A stretch of 64,000 bases of DNA. Origin: a bacterium. Lineage in GTDB: Bacteria; Arandabacterota; Arandabacteria; Arandabacterales; Arandabacteraceae. A program made the position numbers and the translations under genes. This document shows positions 16,573 through 25,755 of this stretch, in pieces. Every line of letters begins with the position of its first letter. Within the stretch, counting starts at the first letter, position 1. The notes under the pieces were generated by a model. That model was not told where the DNA came from, searched no databases, and saw only the letters and a program-made list of their open reading frames with translations. Location: the NCBI GenBank assembly GCA_029933125.1, contig JAOZOU010000001.1, positions 256,073-320,072 on the forward strand, given 5' to 3'.

Positions 16573-17364
16573 CTAAGCCCCTGCCGTTGCAACTATTATC
16601 TGTTTTGTTGAATCCGATGTAAAGGGACGCAAGTCGAAATCCCCGTACTTCGCAACTATTCTGAACCCGCAGCAGTTAACAAGAGCATCGAGCTCCTGCG
16701 GATAGTAGATGCGCATCCCAAAGCGCACCTTCCTTTCCTCCCCACTCCTCTCGAGACGATAGTACCAGGTTATCCAGTTGATCTGAGTGGCACGATCATA
16801 GACATTTGTCTCGGTAACAATCACTTTCCCTTTTCCATAAGGATCCTCATATTCACCTGCTGGATACCTTTCCTTGGGATCTCTTGTCAGGATCTCGAGG
16901 GAAGGATTAAAGACATCGATCACAAAGCGCCCCTCCTTCTCAAGGTGTTCCCTTACACACCCAAGACAGCGTTCAAAGTCCTGCCGGGTGTAGAGGTGGC
17001 AGACCGAATTGAAGGCAAGCAAGATCAGATCATATCCTTCATTAAGATGGAAGTTCCTCATATCCCCTCTTATGAGGCCAATTCTTAACCCAAGTGATTG
17101 TGCTTTGTTGCAAGCCCACGCGAGCATCCCTTGAGAGATATCGATCCCGGTATAGTGGCTTCCACCTCTGCCAATTGGAATGCCAAGCCGACAGGTGCCG
17201 CATGCAAGCTCTAGGACCCTCTCCGCCTCCTCAGCCATTTTCTTATAGAAGTCTATGTCCTCATCAAAATCCGCATGCTGCAGATCATACTGGTGCCCGT
17301 CCTCGTAGAGACTATCCACACCACATGCGTTTCTCGAAATGGAAGCATCAAACATATTGAACAT
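16573..17364 (-). CDS. Class I SAM-dependent methyltransferase
   Basis: 263 residues with a Rossmann-type methyltransferase fold: 'VLELACGTCRLGIPIGRGG' (motif I, SAM binding), 'YTGIDISQGMLAWA' (motif II acid), 'LIRGDMRNFHLNEGYDLILLAFNSVCHLY' (motif III/IV region) and 'KEGRFVIDVFNPSLEIL' (motif after). The substrate cannot be told from sequence; similar small proteins act on small molecules. It lies in a run of minus-strand genes, 32 bases after the SagB-type gene, so co-transcription is likely. Confidence 0.85.
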   Translation of the reverse strand: MFNMFDASISRNACGVDSLYEDGHQYDLQHADFDEDIDFYKKMAEEAERVLELACGTCRLGIPIGRGGSHYTGIDISQGMLAWACNKAQSLGLRIGLIRGDMRNFHLNEGYDLILLAFNSVCHLYTRQDFERCLGCVREHLEKEGRFVIDVFNPSLEILTRDPKERYPAGEYEDPYGKGKVIVTETNVYDRATQINWITWYYRLERSGEERKVRFGMRIYYPQELDALVNCCGFRIVAKYGDFDLRPFTSDSTKQIIVATAGA

Positions 17365-17396
17365 CGTTTACACCTCTGCGAACAGTTACCAACAAA

Positions 17397-18122
17397 CTAT
17401 GCTGGGCGGCCCACGACACTCATATAGACAACACTTTCTTCAATGCCATCAACACCAATTATCTGATTGACCTCATCATCAAAAAGAGCGCCGATCTGAC
17501 ATGTGCCAAGTCCGATTGATGTTGCTGCCAGAGCAAGATTTTGGCCAATGTGACCTGCATCAAGATAAATATAGCGATAGGCTCGCTCACCATATTTCCA
17601 CTTTGACCGCTCAAAGACAGCCGTCCAGACAAAGGTTACAGGAGCTTCCAGACACATCTTCTGATGGAGCGCTGCCATTGTGAGGTCATGTCCAAATTGC
17701 CCAAGTCGCAGTTGCTCAACCTTGTGATTCCTGACCGAGTAGTGATATAGACCTCTCGCAAGACTCTCAACTCTGTCTATTACAAGATAGGTTTCGATAG
17801 GATATAGGGCACCAGCCGATGGAGCTGTCCTGAATTCGTAACCTCTTTCGATGCGCTGAATCCCATCTGTTGCCCAGAGGAGGAAGGAGAGTTCAACCAG
17901 ACTAATCCCCTCACCCGAGAAGTGCCTCACACTCTTCCTCTTTGCTAGAGCCTCTCTGAGAGGAAGGGTCTCAATCTCGTCGAAATCGGGTAGGTCGATC
18001 TTGGCCGCTTGCGGATAGTTCTTGTAAAGGGGCGGCTTCTTGTCCCAGTCAAGCGCACCCCCTTTGAGAGTTTCTCGATGATATTTGGTTTCCATCTGGA
18101 ATCTGTCGCCTATACCGTCCAT
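17397..18122 (-). CDS. SagB/ThcOx-type FMN oxidoreductase (nitroreductase fold)
   Basis: 241 residues. 'LAKRKSVRHFSGEGISLVELSFLLWATDGIQ' is the start of the SagB/ThcOx type of FMN-dependent dehydrogenase, and 'YRYIYLDAGHIGQNLALAATSIGLGTCQIGALFDDEV' is its second flavin motif (ranges only, about residues 55-90 and 185-225). In bacteriocin clusters such proteins oxidise azolines, but stand-alone versions like this one are common and of unknown substrate. No YcaO cyclodehydratase or precursor peptide is visible near it, so an azole product is not supported here. Confidence 0.85.
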   Translation of the reverse strand: MDGIGDRFQMETKYHRETLKGGALDWDKKPPLYKNYPQAAKIDLPDFDEIETLPLREALAKRKSVRHFSGEGISLVELSFLLWATDGIQRIERGYEFRTAPSAGALYPIETYLVIDRVESLARGLYHYSVRNHKVEQLRLGQFGHDLTMAALHQKMCLEAPVTFVWTAVFERSKWKYGERAYRYIYLDAGHIGQNLALAATSIGLGTCQIGALFDDEVNQIIGVDGIEESVVYMSVVGRPA

Positions 18123-18155
18123 AACACAACCTCACTCACAACCGATGTCCGGGAC

Positions 18156-18623
18156 CTAAAGAGCAATGAGCTTCTGCTCATAGCCCCTCACCTTCGAATG
18201 CTTCCCTCTTGTTTCTATCGTGTGACCTTCGGCTTCAAGCAATTCCCTGTGCGACCTTATTCCCCCAGGATACTTAGGATTAAGAAAGCCACCAGCTTTT
18301 AGTGTGCGCCAGTAGGGCGTGATCCTTCGTCTCCCATTTTCCAGATCCTCGTTGGCTGCATTGGCAACGATCCAGACAAAGATGCCACAGGTTAGTGGGC
18401 AGGCTATCTCAGTGCCGTGATGCCTTGCGATAGCTCTACGAATCTCAGCTATCGTCGTCAACTTGCCCTTAGGCACCCGCCGCATGAGATCCTGGATTTC
18501 CCTTGGAGCTGGAATTGCACATGTCTTTCCACCCCATCGCCTTGCCATTTTAGGACCCAGTTTTACAATCTTCGGTAAGCCTCTCGCATTCTCAAGCTTT
18601 TCACGCCATGTCTTCCCTGCCAC
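18156..18623 (-). CDS. MGMT-family alkyltransferase-like protein without the acceptor cysteine
   Basis: 155 residues, GTG start with GGAGGA upstream. The winged-helix DNA-binding part of O6-methylguanine methyltransferases is visible ('VPKGKLTTIAEIRRAIARHHG', 'ACPLTCGIF', and 'FLNPKYPGGIRSHRELLEAEGH' near the end, given in parts). The usual PCHR active site is replaced by TPYWR at about residue 103, so the alkyl-accepting Cys is Tyr. Such proteins bind damaged DNA or flag it for repair (ATL proteins) rather than remove the alkyl group. It follows rmuC, another DNA-maintenance gene, by 16 bases. Confidence 0.8.
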   Translation of the reverse strand: MAGKTWREKLENARGLPKIVKLGPKMARRWGGKTCAIPAPREIQDLMRRVPKGKLTTIAEIRRAIARHHGTEIACPLTCGIFVWIVANAANEDLENGRRRITPYWRTLKAGGFLNPKYPGGIRSHRELLEAEGHTIETRGKHSKVRGYEQKLIAL

Positions 18624-18639
18624 AGTCCTCCCTCCTCAA

Positions 18640-19746
18640 TCAGATCTGAGTCTCAAAATCATCACGGGAATCCTTCAAAGCCTCTTCAGCTCCAGGCGAA
18701 GATTGAGACGACGGTAGCCGGTGAAGATAAACACTCGCCGCCCGCATCGAACCTAGAATCTGCTTGCACTCGGTATAGGCGTTGGAAGCCATGGTGGCAA
18801 CCCGGGCAATCCTATTCTCGAGGATCTTATCCAGCTCATCCAAACTCCGACCCAGGCTTGTCAGGTAGGCTTCGAGATTCTCAAAGTCAATCGATTGAGC
18901 CATCTCGAGGTGAAGATGATAAAGAGCTAGCACATATGGGACCACCATGCTATACGCCATAAGAAGCACACCTATCTTGAAGGCCTCAACGTGCACCTTC
19001 TTGCAGTGCGCATAGACTGCATCAGGTACCGCTGCAATCGCTATATTGCTGGTGCTTGAAGGATCAATATAGGAAGCAACCTCCCTCACCTTGCGCTCAA
19101 CTTCTTTCTCAATTTCCGATTCCAATCGCTTTATTCTTTCGGGATCGGTTTCCTTCCCGATTCGCTCGATTGTCTCCATGCTGCTCCACTTGGAATCCAC
19201 CGGCAGGCGCTTGCCACTCGGAAGGATTATTGCGTATTCCACGACTCTACCACCAACACGAAAATCCCTGTCGATCATCTCAGGTGGGAATTCTCTGAAA
19301 GCCTCAGCCAGGATGTTCTCACCTGACGCTCCGCGCGTTCCTATGCCAACAAGAACGCGTTCGATACGCTTCGTGATCGTGTGGATTTCATCATCTCGCC
19401 TTGTTTGATCTTCAAGTCTGGCTTTGAGCTCCGCAAGAAGTCTTTTGGTGTCACCTACATCCTTAGAGAGCGATGATTTGACATCTCCTGTTGTCTGAGC
19501 AACCTTGGTCTCAAGACCTTTGAGGGCAATCTCAAGCCGCGAAAGGTCCTGAAGAAGTGTCTGCTGCCCCGTGGCAAGCGATGATACGCGCGACTCAACA
19601 CTTGAAAGGTCCTTAAATGAGTCCACGAGCTTGGATAGTGTGGCTTGAGCTACACCATCACTGCTCCGGCGCATGAGACGCAAGAGGATGAAGATGAGCA
19701 GCAAGATTACTACACTCAAGAACACGACCAATACGAGATTGCTCAT
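18640..19746 (-). CDS. rmuC: RmuC family DNA recombination protein
   Basis: 368 residues from the ATG at 19746, with AAGGTG upstream; an in-frame TTG at 19764 is less likely. One N-terminal membrane helix (NLVLVVFLSVVILLLIFILL) is followed by a long coiled coil (about 40-130) and the RmuC domain with 'GENILAEAFREFPPEMIDRDF', 'GKRLPVDSKWS' and 'YSMVVPYVLALYHLHLEMAQS' (parts). RmuC proteins limit DNA inversion and rearrangement and have a restriction-endonuclease-like fold. The gene follows the DUF6178 gene by 9-27 bases and precedes the alkyltransferase-like gene, so it is in an operon with both. Confidence 0.88.
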   Translation of the reverse strand: MSNLVLVVFLSVVILLLIFILLRLMRRSSDGVAQATLSKLVDSFKDLSSVESRVSSLATGQQTLLQDLSRLEIALKGLETKVAQTTGDVKSSLSKDVGDTKRLLAELKARLEDQTRRDDEIHTITKRIERVLVGIGTRGASGENILAEAFREFPPEMIDRDFRVGGRVVEYAIILPSGKRLPVDSKWSSMETIERIGKETDPERIKRLESEIEKEVERKVREVASYIDPSSTSNIAIAAVPDAVYAHCKKVHVEAFKIGVLLMAYSMVVPYVLALYHLHLEMAQSIDFENLEAYLTSLGRSLDELDKILENRIARVATMASNAYTECKQILGSMRAASVYLHRLPSSQSSPGAEEALKDSRDDFETQI

Positions 19747-19773
19747 AATGACACCTTCTCCCAAGCAGGCTAT

Positions 19774-21552
19774 CTACTCAGGCTTTCTGCTAAAGATGAG
19801 ACTCGTTACGTAGCGAGGATCAAGATCCTCCCACGAGGCAATGAAGGCAATCTCGTCCTCAAACTTCTCAAAGGACTCTACCACGAAGGCCTTTACCTTT
19901 TCCCATCTCTGTGAATTACAATCTGCCCCCCCTTTTAACCAGTTGAGGAACTGCTGCTTTACTTCGGCCTTGATCACCCTCCTCCCATCTTCCCCTCTGA
20001 CGAGAACCTCCTCAAAGAGCTTGCGAGCATCTTGTTTTGTTACTGTTTCGATCTTAAAATCGCCATAGAGAGCATAGTGAAGGAAACCCGTTACGAGGAG
20101 ACTTCTCAGGTTAATATCCTCAATTCCTTGAGCAAAGACATCCCTTAGCACAAGGCGAGCCTTGTGGGGTTTGGGAAGGCCAAGCCTATCAAAAAAGACT
20201 TGAGCAACTGCTCCAGTGTGCTCAATCGCCTCTCGGGTCTCGTGAACCTCATCCATCGTGCGAAAATCACGAAACTCGACACCCTCACCATGGGCAAGAG
20301 CGTAATATTGGGGAACTCTCATTAGAACGCCTCGCATTATTTCATCCCGTGGATATTCAAGCAGAATGAAGCCGCGCGTTCGCCACTCGGGCCACCATCT
20401 CCTCACAACTTCTTGAGCAAGCGTTTTAAGGTCAAGAACACGGCTGAAGCCAATCTGGAAGAGATCCTTTAGGGGCACACTTCTCAAAGTCTCAATTGCA
20501 GTTTCATGATCGTTTCCTACAAGAAACAGCAGGCCAAGATTGACAAGTGAGTAAACTCGGTTGAGAGCATGCTTGATTGCATCAATTTCCCCGATAGCCT
20601 CTGCATCTGCCACTAGAACTCGATTTGCCGCAAAGGCTATCTCAGCACGCAACCTATTAGCAAGGCCCTCGTCGTCTATGGATACGAGAATCTGATAGAG
20701 GAATGTCTCTTTCTCTCCAAGGATTATGGGGTAGGTTGGTGCACCCTGCTGCACTTCCTTCCGATAGTAGATCTGGGGCGCATGCTTTGCCATCCGTCTT
20801 GCCTCATCCTCCCCCACATAGCCATAGATCTCAATCGCCTCCTCAAATTCCAGAAGCCCCTTCTCTTCGAGGCGTGAGGAGCGCCACCTATATGCCTCCT
20901 CCTCAGTCTCTGCACCAAGCCTCCCATAGACATCAAAGAGAAGATCGTAGAAACGATCACGATCCCAGCCCCTTAGTATCCTCAGAAGAAGCTCAATGTT
21001 TGCGGCCTCATCTGGAACCTTTGCGACAATGGTGAAGAATTCATCAGGCATTATTGTTGGGAGCCCCTCCGGCAGGGGACGAGCATTCTCCTCATTAGGA
21101 ATAAGATAGATCAACCTGCTTAATAGGAGTGCGGCAAGTTCCCTATCTACGCTGCGGAAAAGCTGTATGACCTTATGCTCCCCACAGCTCAGAACATATC
21201 TCAACCACTTCCTTGCTTTCTCCTCTTCTATCCTATCCCTGTGCCACAGTTCAACATCGAGGATGAATCTGAGCTGAGTTGGAGTCGTCAGAGCAACAAG
21301 AGGAAGTGCATCTTGCTCACCGGTACCTTTGATGGTCAAGAGCACCTCTTCCTCGGGTAGCCTTTTGACGACTTCGGGAGCCGCACCGGAATTCTTTATT
21401 ATACGAAGGCGATCAGACCAATCACTACCCAGGAAAAGATCTACCTGCTGCTCGACTGGCAAGCGCTCCAGCCTCTGCTTGAGCTCATCATCATCTAACT
21501 TCGAAATCTTGCCCTGAAGCTCCAGCCCGGTAAGCTTACGTCTGGTTATCAT
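19774..21552 (-). CDS. DUF6178 family protein
   Basis: 592 residues, soluble, mostly helical, no signal peptide. The N-terminal pattern 'QVDLFLGSDWSDRLRIIKNS' and 'YLIPNEENARPLPEGLPTIMPDEFF' (in parts) match the DUF6178 family known from Deltaproteobacteria and related groups. 'RRWWPEWRTRGFILLEYPRDEIMRGV' is another conserved stretch. No function is known. It is the first gene of the minus-strand operon DUF6178-rmuC-alkyltransferase-like-sagB-methyltransferase, and is divergent from the TagB/F-like gene. Confidence 0.75.
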   Translation of the reverse strand: MITRRKLTGLELQGKISKLDDDELKQRLERLPVEQQVDLFLGSDWSDRLRIIKNSGAAPEVVKRLPEEEVLLTIKGTGEQDALPLVALTTPTQLRFILDVELWHRDRIEEEKARKWLRYVLSCGEHKVIQLFRSVDRELAALLLSRLIYLIPNEENARPLPEGLPTIMPDEFFTIVAKVPDEAANIELLLRILRGWDRDRFYDLLFDVYGRLGAETEEEAYRWRSSRLEEKGLLEFEEAIEIYGYVGEDEARRMAKHAPQIYYRKEVQQGAPTYPIILGEKETFLYQILVSIDDEGLANRLRAEIAFAANRVLVADAEAIGEIDAIKHALNRVYSLVNLGLLFLVGNDHETAIETLRSVPLKDLFQIGFSRVLDLKTLAQEVVRRWWPEWRTRGFILLEYPRDEIMRGVLMRVPQYYALAHGEGVEFRDFRTMDEVHETREAIEHTGAVAQVFFDRLGLPKPHKARLVLRDVFAQGIEDINLRSLLVTGFLHYALYGDFKIETVTKQDARKLFEEVLVRGEDGRRVIKAEVKQQFLNWLKGGADCNSQRWEKVKAFVVESFEKFEDEIAFIASWEDLDPRYVTSLIFSRKPE

Positions 21553-21749
21553 AGCCGCCTCAAGAGTTACAAAGGATATGGCATCCCCGCTACATTCCTA
21601 CATTCCTATTCAGGCTTATATTATAATGTAATGAATAAGTCTCAAAGAAGAGTTTTGCGATTGACCGTCGGGGGAATTGGTGCAAGAATGGCTTTTGGGA
21701 AGACGATCCAGAGACCAGATCGATCCTTAGCCTTTCATGACAGCTAACC
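21553..21749. promoter_or_regulatory. Divergent intergenic control region
   Basis: 197 bases between divergent genes. An AT-rich core (21616-21640) contains TATAAT at 21622-21627, which also reads as TATAAT-like on the minus strand. TTGAGA on the minus strand (around 21645) with 16 bases to TAATAT is a candidate promoter for the DUF6178 gene. No confident -35 box is visible for the + strand. Confidence 0.35.
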
Positions 21750-22865
21750 ATGATAAAGGTTCTTTTCGTCATCGGCCATGAATATCACAGAGCCTCTCTT
21801 GATCCTATCTATGAGGTAATGAAGCAACGTGGGTACTATGACATCTTCTTCACGTGCACAGATGAGAAAGAGCGTAGGTTTCTCCTATTCCAGAGATCTT
21901 TGAAAAGGGAGGTTGAGGAGCGCCTCAAGGCTGAAGGCAGAAGAATAACTTCGGAGACCGAAGGCTTCGATGTCGTGGTAACAGGCGATATCTTCAAAGA
22001 CGCAAGCCCTTATGGCAATAGCCTTCTATGTTTTGTCAACCATGGAACAGGTATTAAAACGATTCTCTATCGTCTTCTCGACAGGCATCGCAACACGAGC
22101 TATGCGATATTCGTAGAGGGCCCTTATCGTAAGCGGCGTATTGAGGAGCTCGGTGTTGGTGGATCATCAAGTGTCTATGTTGTTGGCTATCCCAAGCTTG
22201 ATCCCCTATTTCAGGGCAAGCTTGACAAGGAAACAATAATGCGAAAATGGAACCTCGATCCAGCACGACCCACGGTGCTCTTCGCACCCACTTATAAACC
22301 GACGTGTCTGGATAAGGTCAGGGAGAAAATCCTCCCCCTCACAAAGGATTACAATCTTATCATCAAGCTCCATCCCTATAGCTGGCGTGGTAAGTATGCA
22401 CCCCACTGGCACCACACGATCTATGAGAAGAACCTGCGATCCTATCCTCATGCAAGACTCATACCGCCTGAGGAGCAAAGCATTCTGCCATTCATCCTCA
22501 TTGCAGATACGATGATAAGTGAAGCATCAAGCACGATTTTTGAGTTTCTCGCTCTTGGCAAAGTTGGTATCATATTCGATCTCGAATGTGAGAAACTTCG
22601 ACATCACGATGGCATGCCTCTGCTTGATGAGGACAATCGAAGATTCCTTGAAGGTGCATTTGTGCACATAAGCAGTGTTGATGAGATCGCTGAGGCAATC
22701 CAAAGGGCACTGAACCCGACGCCCGCGATGCTTGCTAAGGTGGACAACTTGAGGAAAGATCTCTTCTACAAGCTCGACGGCAAGGCTTCTGAGAGGATAG
22801 TTGATAAGATTGAGGAGTTGCTCAAGATGAGGGGTGGAGATGAAAACAAAGGCCAAGAAGTGTAA
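21750..22865 (+). CDS. CDP-glycerol glycerophosphotransferase (TagB/TagF)-like transferase
   Basis: 371 residues. A GT-B type fold with 'VVVTGDIFKDASPYG', 'CFVNHGTGIKT', 'VVGYPKLDPLFQG', 'PTVLFAPTYKPT', 'NLIIKLHPYSWRGKY' and 'ADTMISEASSTIFEFLALGK', the order of motifs in the TagB/TagF family that transfers an alcohol phosphate from a CDP-alcohol. The His in 'FVNHGTG' and in 'KLHPYS' are the expected catalytic/binding residues. It overlaps the next gene, a cytidylyltransferase-like protein, by 26 bases, so the pair probably makes and then uses one CDP-alcohol for a lipid or surface polymer. Confidence 0.78.
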   Translation: MIKVLFVIGHEYHRASLDPIYEVMKQRGYYDIFFTCTDEKERRFLLFQRSLKREVEERLKAEGRRITSETEGFDVVVTGDIFKDASPYGNSLLCFVNHGTGIKTILYRLLDRHRNTSYAIFVEGPYRKRRIEELGVGGSSSVYVVGYPKLDPLFQGKLDKETIMRKWNLDPARPTVLFAPTYKPTCLDKVREKILPLTKDYNLIIKLHPYSWRGKYAPHWHHTIYEKNLRSYPHARLIPPEEQSILPFILIADTMISEASSTIFEFLALGKVGIIFDLECEKLRHHDGMPLLDEDNRRFLEGAFVHISSVDEIAEAIQRALNPTPAMLAKVDNLRKDLFYKLDGKASERIVDKIEELLKMRGGDENKGQEV

Positions 22866-23604
22866 GCGAGCTGTGATTCTGGCTGCTGGCAAGGGTACAC
22901 GCGTCAGAGCGATTGCAACCCAAACTCCAAAATGCCTGATGCAACTTGGCAAGAGACGCATAATCGAGTGGATAATCGAGGCGATCACACTTGCTGGATT
23001 GAAGGAAATAACAATAGTTACCGGCTTTGGCGCAAGGGCGATTCGCAATGCCCTCAAGGATGGGAACCATCTTGGTGCAAATATAGAATACGTGCACAAT
23101 TCTAGATGGCATGAACCCAATGGCGTTTCCCTCTATTCAGTAAAGGCAACTGTTGGAACGCAAGAGAACTTCCTGACCTTGATGTCGGACCATCTTTTGC
23201 CACCAGAGATCATACGAAAGGTGGCAGCCGCCAGGACTACCAAATGTGTTCTGGCAGTGGATACAAATATCGAAGGGGTTTTCGATCTACCCGATGCAAC
23301 CAAGGTGAGAATAAGCGATGGGGTGCCAGTAGCCATAGGGAAGCACCTTCGAAAGTACAACGCTGTTGACTGTGGCCTTTTCAGATTCGACAGGAGAATC
23401 TTTATTGCTCTTGAGAATGCCTTTCGCATGGGAAGGAAGGCTTTGACCGATGGTGTACGGCTGCTCATCGAAAACGGCGATCTCGCGGTTCTTCCCATTG
23501 GAACCAACTCCACGTGGATTGACATCGATACTCCCAGTGCGTACCGCAAAGCATTAAGAGAGATAGACCTTCTTATCCCAAGATCAAGGAGGAAAAGAGG
23601 ATGA
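22840..23604 (+). CDS. Nucleotidyltransferase, inositol-phosphate-cytidylyltransferase-like
   Basis: 254 residues from the ATG at 22840 (GAGGGG upstream); a GTG at 22834 is an alternative. The nucleotide-binding loop is 'AVILAAGKGTRVRAIATQTPK'-like with 'KCLMQLGKRRIIEW'. Other motifs are 'NGVSLYSVKA', 'LTLMSDHLLPPEII' (metal Asp), 'ATKVRISDGVPVAIGKHLRKY', 'AVDCGLFRFD' and 'TWIDIDTP'. These resemble the IPCT domain of enzymes that make CDP-inositol for di-myo-inositol phosphate in hot-spring archaea and Thermotoga, though the synthase domain (DIPPS) is absent. The general family also includes LicC choline-phosphate cytidylyltransferases. The start overlaps the TagB/F-like gene and the stop overlaps the next ATG. 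Confidence 0.72.
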   Translation: MKTKAKKCKRAVILAAGKGTRVRAIATQTPKCLMQLGKRRIIEWIIEAITLAGLKEITIVTGFGARAIRNALKDGNHLGANIEYVHNSRWHEPNGVSLYSVKATVGTQENFLTLMSDHLLPPEIIRKVAAARTTKCVLAVDTNIEGVFDLPDATKVRISDGVPVAIGKHLRKYNAVDCGLFRFDRRIFIALENAFRMGRKALTDGVRLLIENGDLAVLPIGTNSTWIDIDTPSAYRKALREIDLLIPRSRRKRG

Positions 23605-25751
23605 CCCGAATGACGGCGGCCCTTGTTCTCATATTCGCGCTGGCTCCACCACTCAGTGCTGGTGGTGGAAATTTTCACCATGATCTTACCATATCACTTT
23701 TCCCGACGGATCATAGCCTTCTTGCAACAGATTCTCTGCGCATAGATCAAGCCATGATTGAAAATCACCAAGTGCGCTTGCTTTTCAACAAGTCCTTAAG
23801 AATCGAAGAGATCACCTCCAATGCAAACATCGCAAACTGGTACACACAGGAAGATGTGGACCCAGCAGTCTTCGTAGCAAATCCGGATTCTGAGGATCTT
23901 GATCTCATAAAGCGAGCTAAGGGTATTTTCATCAATCTTGGCGATAACGCCTGGATCGGCAAACCTCTCTGGATCGCTATCACTTACTCAGGTGTCATTT
24001 ATGACAGTCTCAAGGCTCCTCCCAAAGCCTATGCCAAAGGCTTCGGTAACACCACAGGCCTCATAGATGAGAGGGGCGTTTTCCTGACCAATGAGTCGCT
24101 TTGGTATTCTTATATCTTCGATCAAACTTTCAGTTTCGATCTATTGGTTGATGTGCCAAAGGACTGGATGGTTGTGAGCCAGGGTGAGCGGATTGATGAG
24201 CAACTAAGAGTCATCGATGGTGAGGAGCGTGTCTTTGCAAGATGGGCTGAACCCAACCCCGGGCCTGAGCTCTATCTCATTGCTGGCAAATACTTTAGAT
24301 ATGAAGCCTATGATAATGGAACGTGGCTCATGGCATATCTTTATGCGCCTGTAGATAGCCTCGCCCAAGCCTATGTCAAGGCAACTGGGCGCTATCTAGG
24401 TATGTACGAGCGTCTTATCGGTCATTATCCTTATCGCAAGTTTGCCCTCGTTGAGAACTTCTGGCAGACTGGTTTTGGCATGCCATCCTTCACACTCCTT
24501 GGCAGCAAAGTGATAAGACTACCTTTCATTATCAGGACATCCTACGGGCATGAAATACTTCATAATTGGTGGGGAAATTCTGTCTATGTTGATTACGATA
24601 GCGGCAACTGGTGTGAGGGCTTGACAACCTATCTTGCTGACTATCTTTACAAGGAAAAAATGGGGAGGGAGCAGGCAAGAGACTACAGGCACCACACGCT
24701 AATCGCTTTTAGGAACAATGTTACTGCTGAGAAGGATTTTCCCCTCAACGAGTTTCGTGAACGCTATGACGCAGCATCTCAGAGCATAGGCTACGGCAAA
24801 GGGCTGATGGTTTTTCACATGCTGCGCAAATCACTGGGTGATAGTCTCTTCTGGGAATGCCTGCGTCATTTCTATAAGACTTACAGGTTCAGGATTGCAT
24901 CCTGGAATGACATAGCAAGGAGTGCCCATGAAACAAGCGGTTTAGACTTCTCCTGGTTCTTCGATCAATGGGTAAATCGCAAGGGTATTCCATCACTGAG
25001 GTTGGTAAATGCAGCTAGCAAGCCAGGTGCAAGCGGTTACACCCTCACCTTCACACTTGCTCAGGATGAACCCATCTATGTGCTTGATGTTCCGATTAGA
25101 GTGGTCACAAGCGTCGGTGAAAGTCGATACATGATCCGCCTGGCAAGTGCTGAAAGCACATACACTCTTGAGACGGCTTCTGAGCCAAAGGCTCTTGAAG
25201 TCGATCCTGACTATGATCTTATGCGCAAGCTCTATCCTGAGGAAATACCAACAACCCTCAGTGCCCTCTTCGGATGTGACTCAACAATCATGGTTGTTGG
25301 AAGCGCTGAGGAAGCCGAGACAGCATCTCGCCTCCGAGTTGTTGCCGATGCCTGGGGACTAGCGAAGCGAACTTTCGATGAAGACGGGCTCGACCGTGGA
25401 ATGTTAGAGCTGCGTAGCGCCTGGCTGGTGGGGCATGGAAAGCTTGGTGACAGCATCCTCACGCACACGGGTAAGCCTGTTGAAGTAAAAGAGGGTGAGG
25501 TCAAAGTCGAGGACAAAGTATTTGATCTTACCGATGGCACGCTTATTGTAGCGCTACCAAGTCCCTTCTCACCAGATTTTGCCCTTGGCATCATCCTCAC
25601 TTCGGATGTTGAAGCGCTCATTTCGCTCGCACCTCGTATACCGCATTATAGCCGTTACAGCTTCATAGGTTTCAAAGGCAAAGAGGCAGTTCTTAAAGGC
25701 ATTTGGAAAGAAAGCAAGAGCCCACTCTCGGTCACTTTCACAGAGAGGTAG
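23601..25751 (+). CDS. Secreted M1-type metalloaminopeptidase
   Basis: 716 residues with a signal peptide (MTRMTAALVLIFALAPPLSA). The N-terminal beta domain is followed by a thermolysin-like domain with the zinc site HEILH (His317, Glu318, His321) and a third ligand Glu339 in 'NWCEGLTTYLADYLY', plus 'ENFWQTGFGMPSFTLLG' before it. The spacing is HExxH-x17-E, one shorter than the classic M1 value, as in a bacterial subgroup. C-terminal residues (about 480-716) hold a beta domain and a region with no recognised motif. The start overlaps the upstream stop (ATGA), and an M28 peptidase gene follows by 4 bases. Confidence 0.85.
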   Translation: MTRMTAALVLIFALAPPLSAGGGNFHHDLTISLFPTDHSLLATDSLRIDQAMIENHQVRLLFNKSLRIEEITSNANIANWYTQEDVDPAVFVANPDSEDLDLIKRAKGIFINLGDNAWIGKPLWIAITYSGVIYDSLKAPPKAYAKGFGNTTGLIDERGVFLTNESLWYSYIFDQTFSFDLLVDVPKDWMVVSQGERIDEQLRVIDGEERVFARWAEPNPGPELYLIAGKYFRYEAYDNGTWLMAYLYAPVDSLAQAYVKATGRYLGMYERLIGHYPYRKFALVENFWQTGFGMPSFTLLGSKVIRLPFIIRTSYGHEILHNWWGNSVYVDYDSGNWCEGLTTYLADYLYKEKMGREQARDYRHHTLIAFRNNVTAEKDFPLNEFRERYDAASQSIGYGKGLMVFHMLRKSLGDSLFWECLRHFYKTYRFRIASWNDIARSAHETSGLDFSWFFDQWVNRKGIPSLRLVNAASKPGASGYTLTFTLAQDEPIYVLDVPIRVVTSVGESRYMIRLASAESTYTLETASEPKALEVDPDYDLMRKLYPEEIPTTLSALFGCDSTIMVVGSAEEAETASRLRVVADAWGLAKRTFDEDGLDRGMLELRSAWLVGHGKLGDSILTHTGKPVEVKEGEVKVEDKVFDLTDGTLIVALPSPFSPDFALGIILTSDVEALISLAPRIPHYSRYSFIGFKGKEAVLKGIWKESKSPLSVTFTER

Positions 25752-25755
25752 AGCA

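Noticed and set aside
17397-18122. A possible azole-peptide (RiPP) cluster around the SagB-type gene
   Set aside because: No YcaO protein, precursor peptide or exporter is nearby, and the neighbours are DNA-maintenance and methyltransferase genes.
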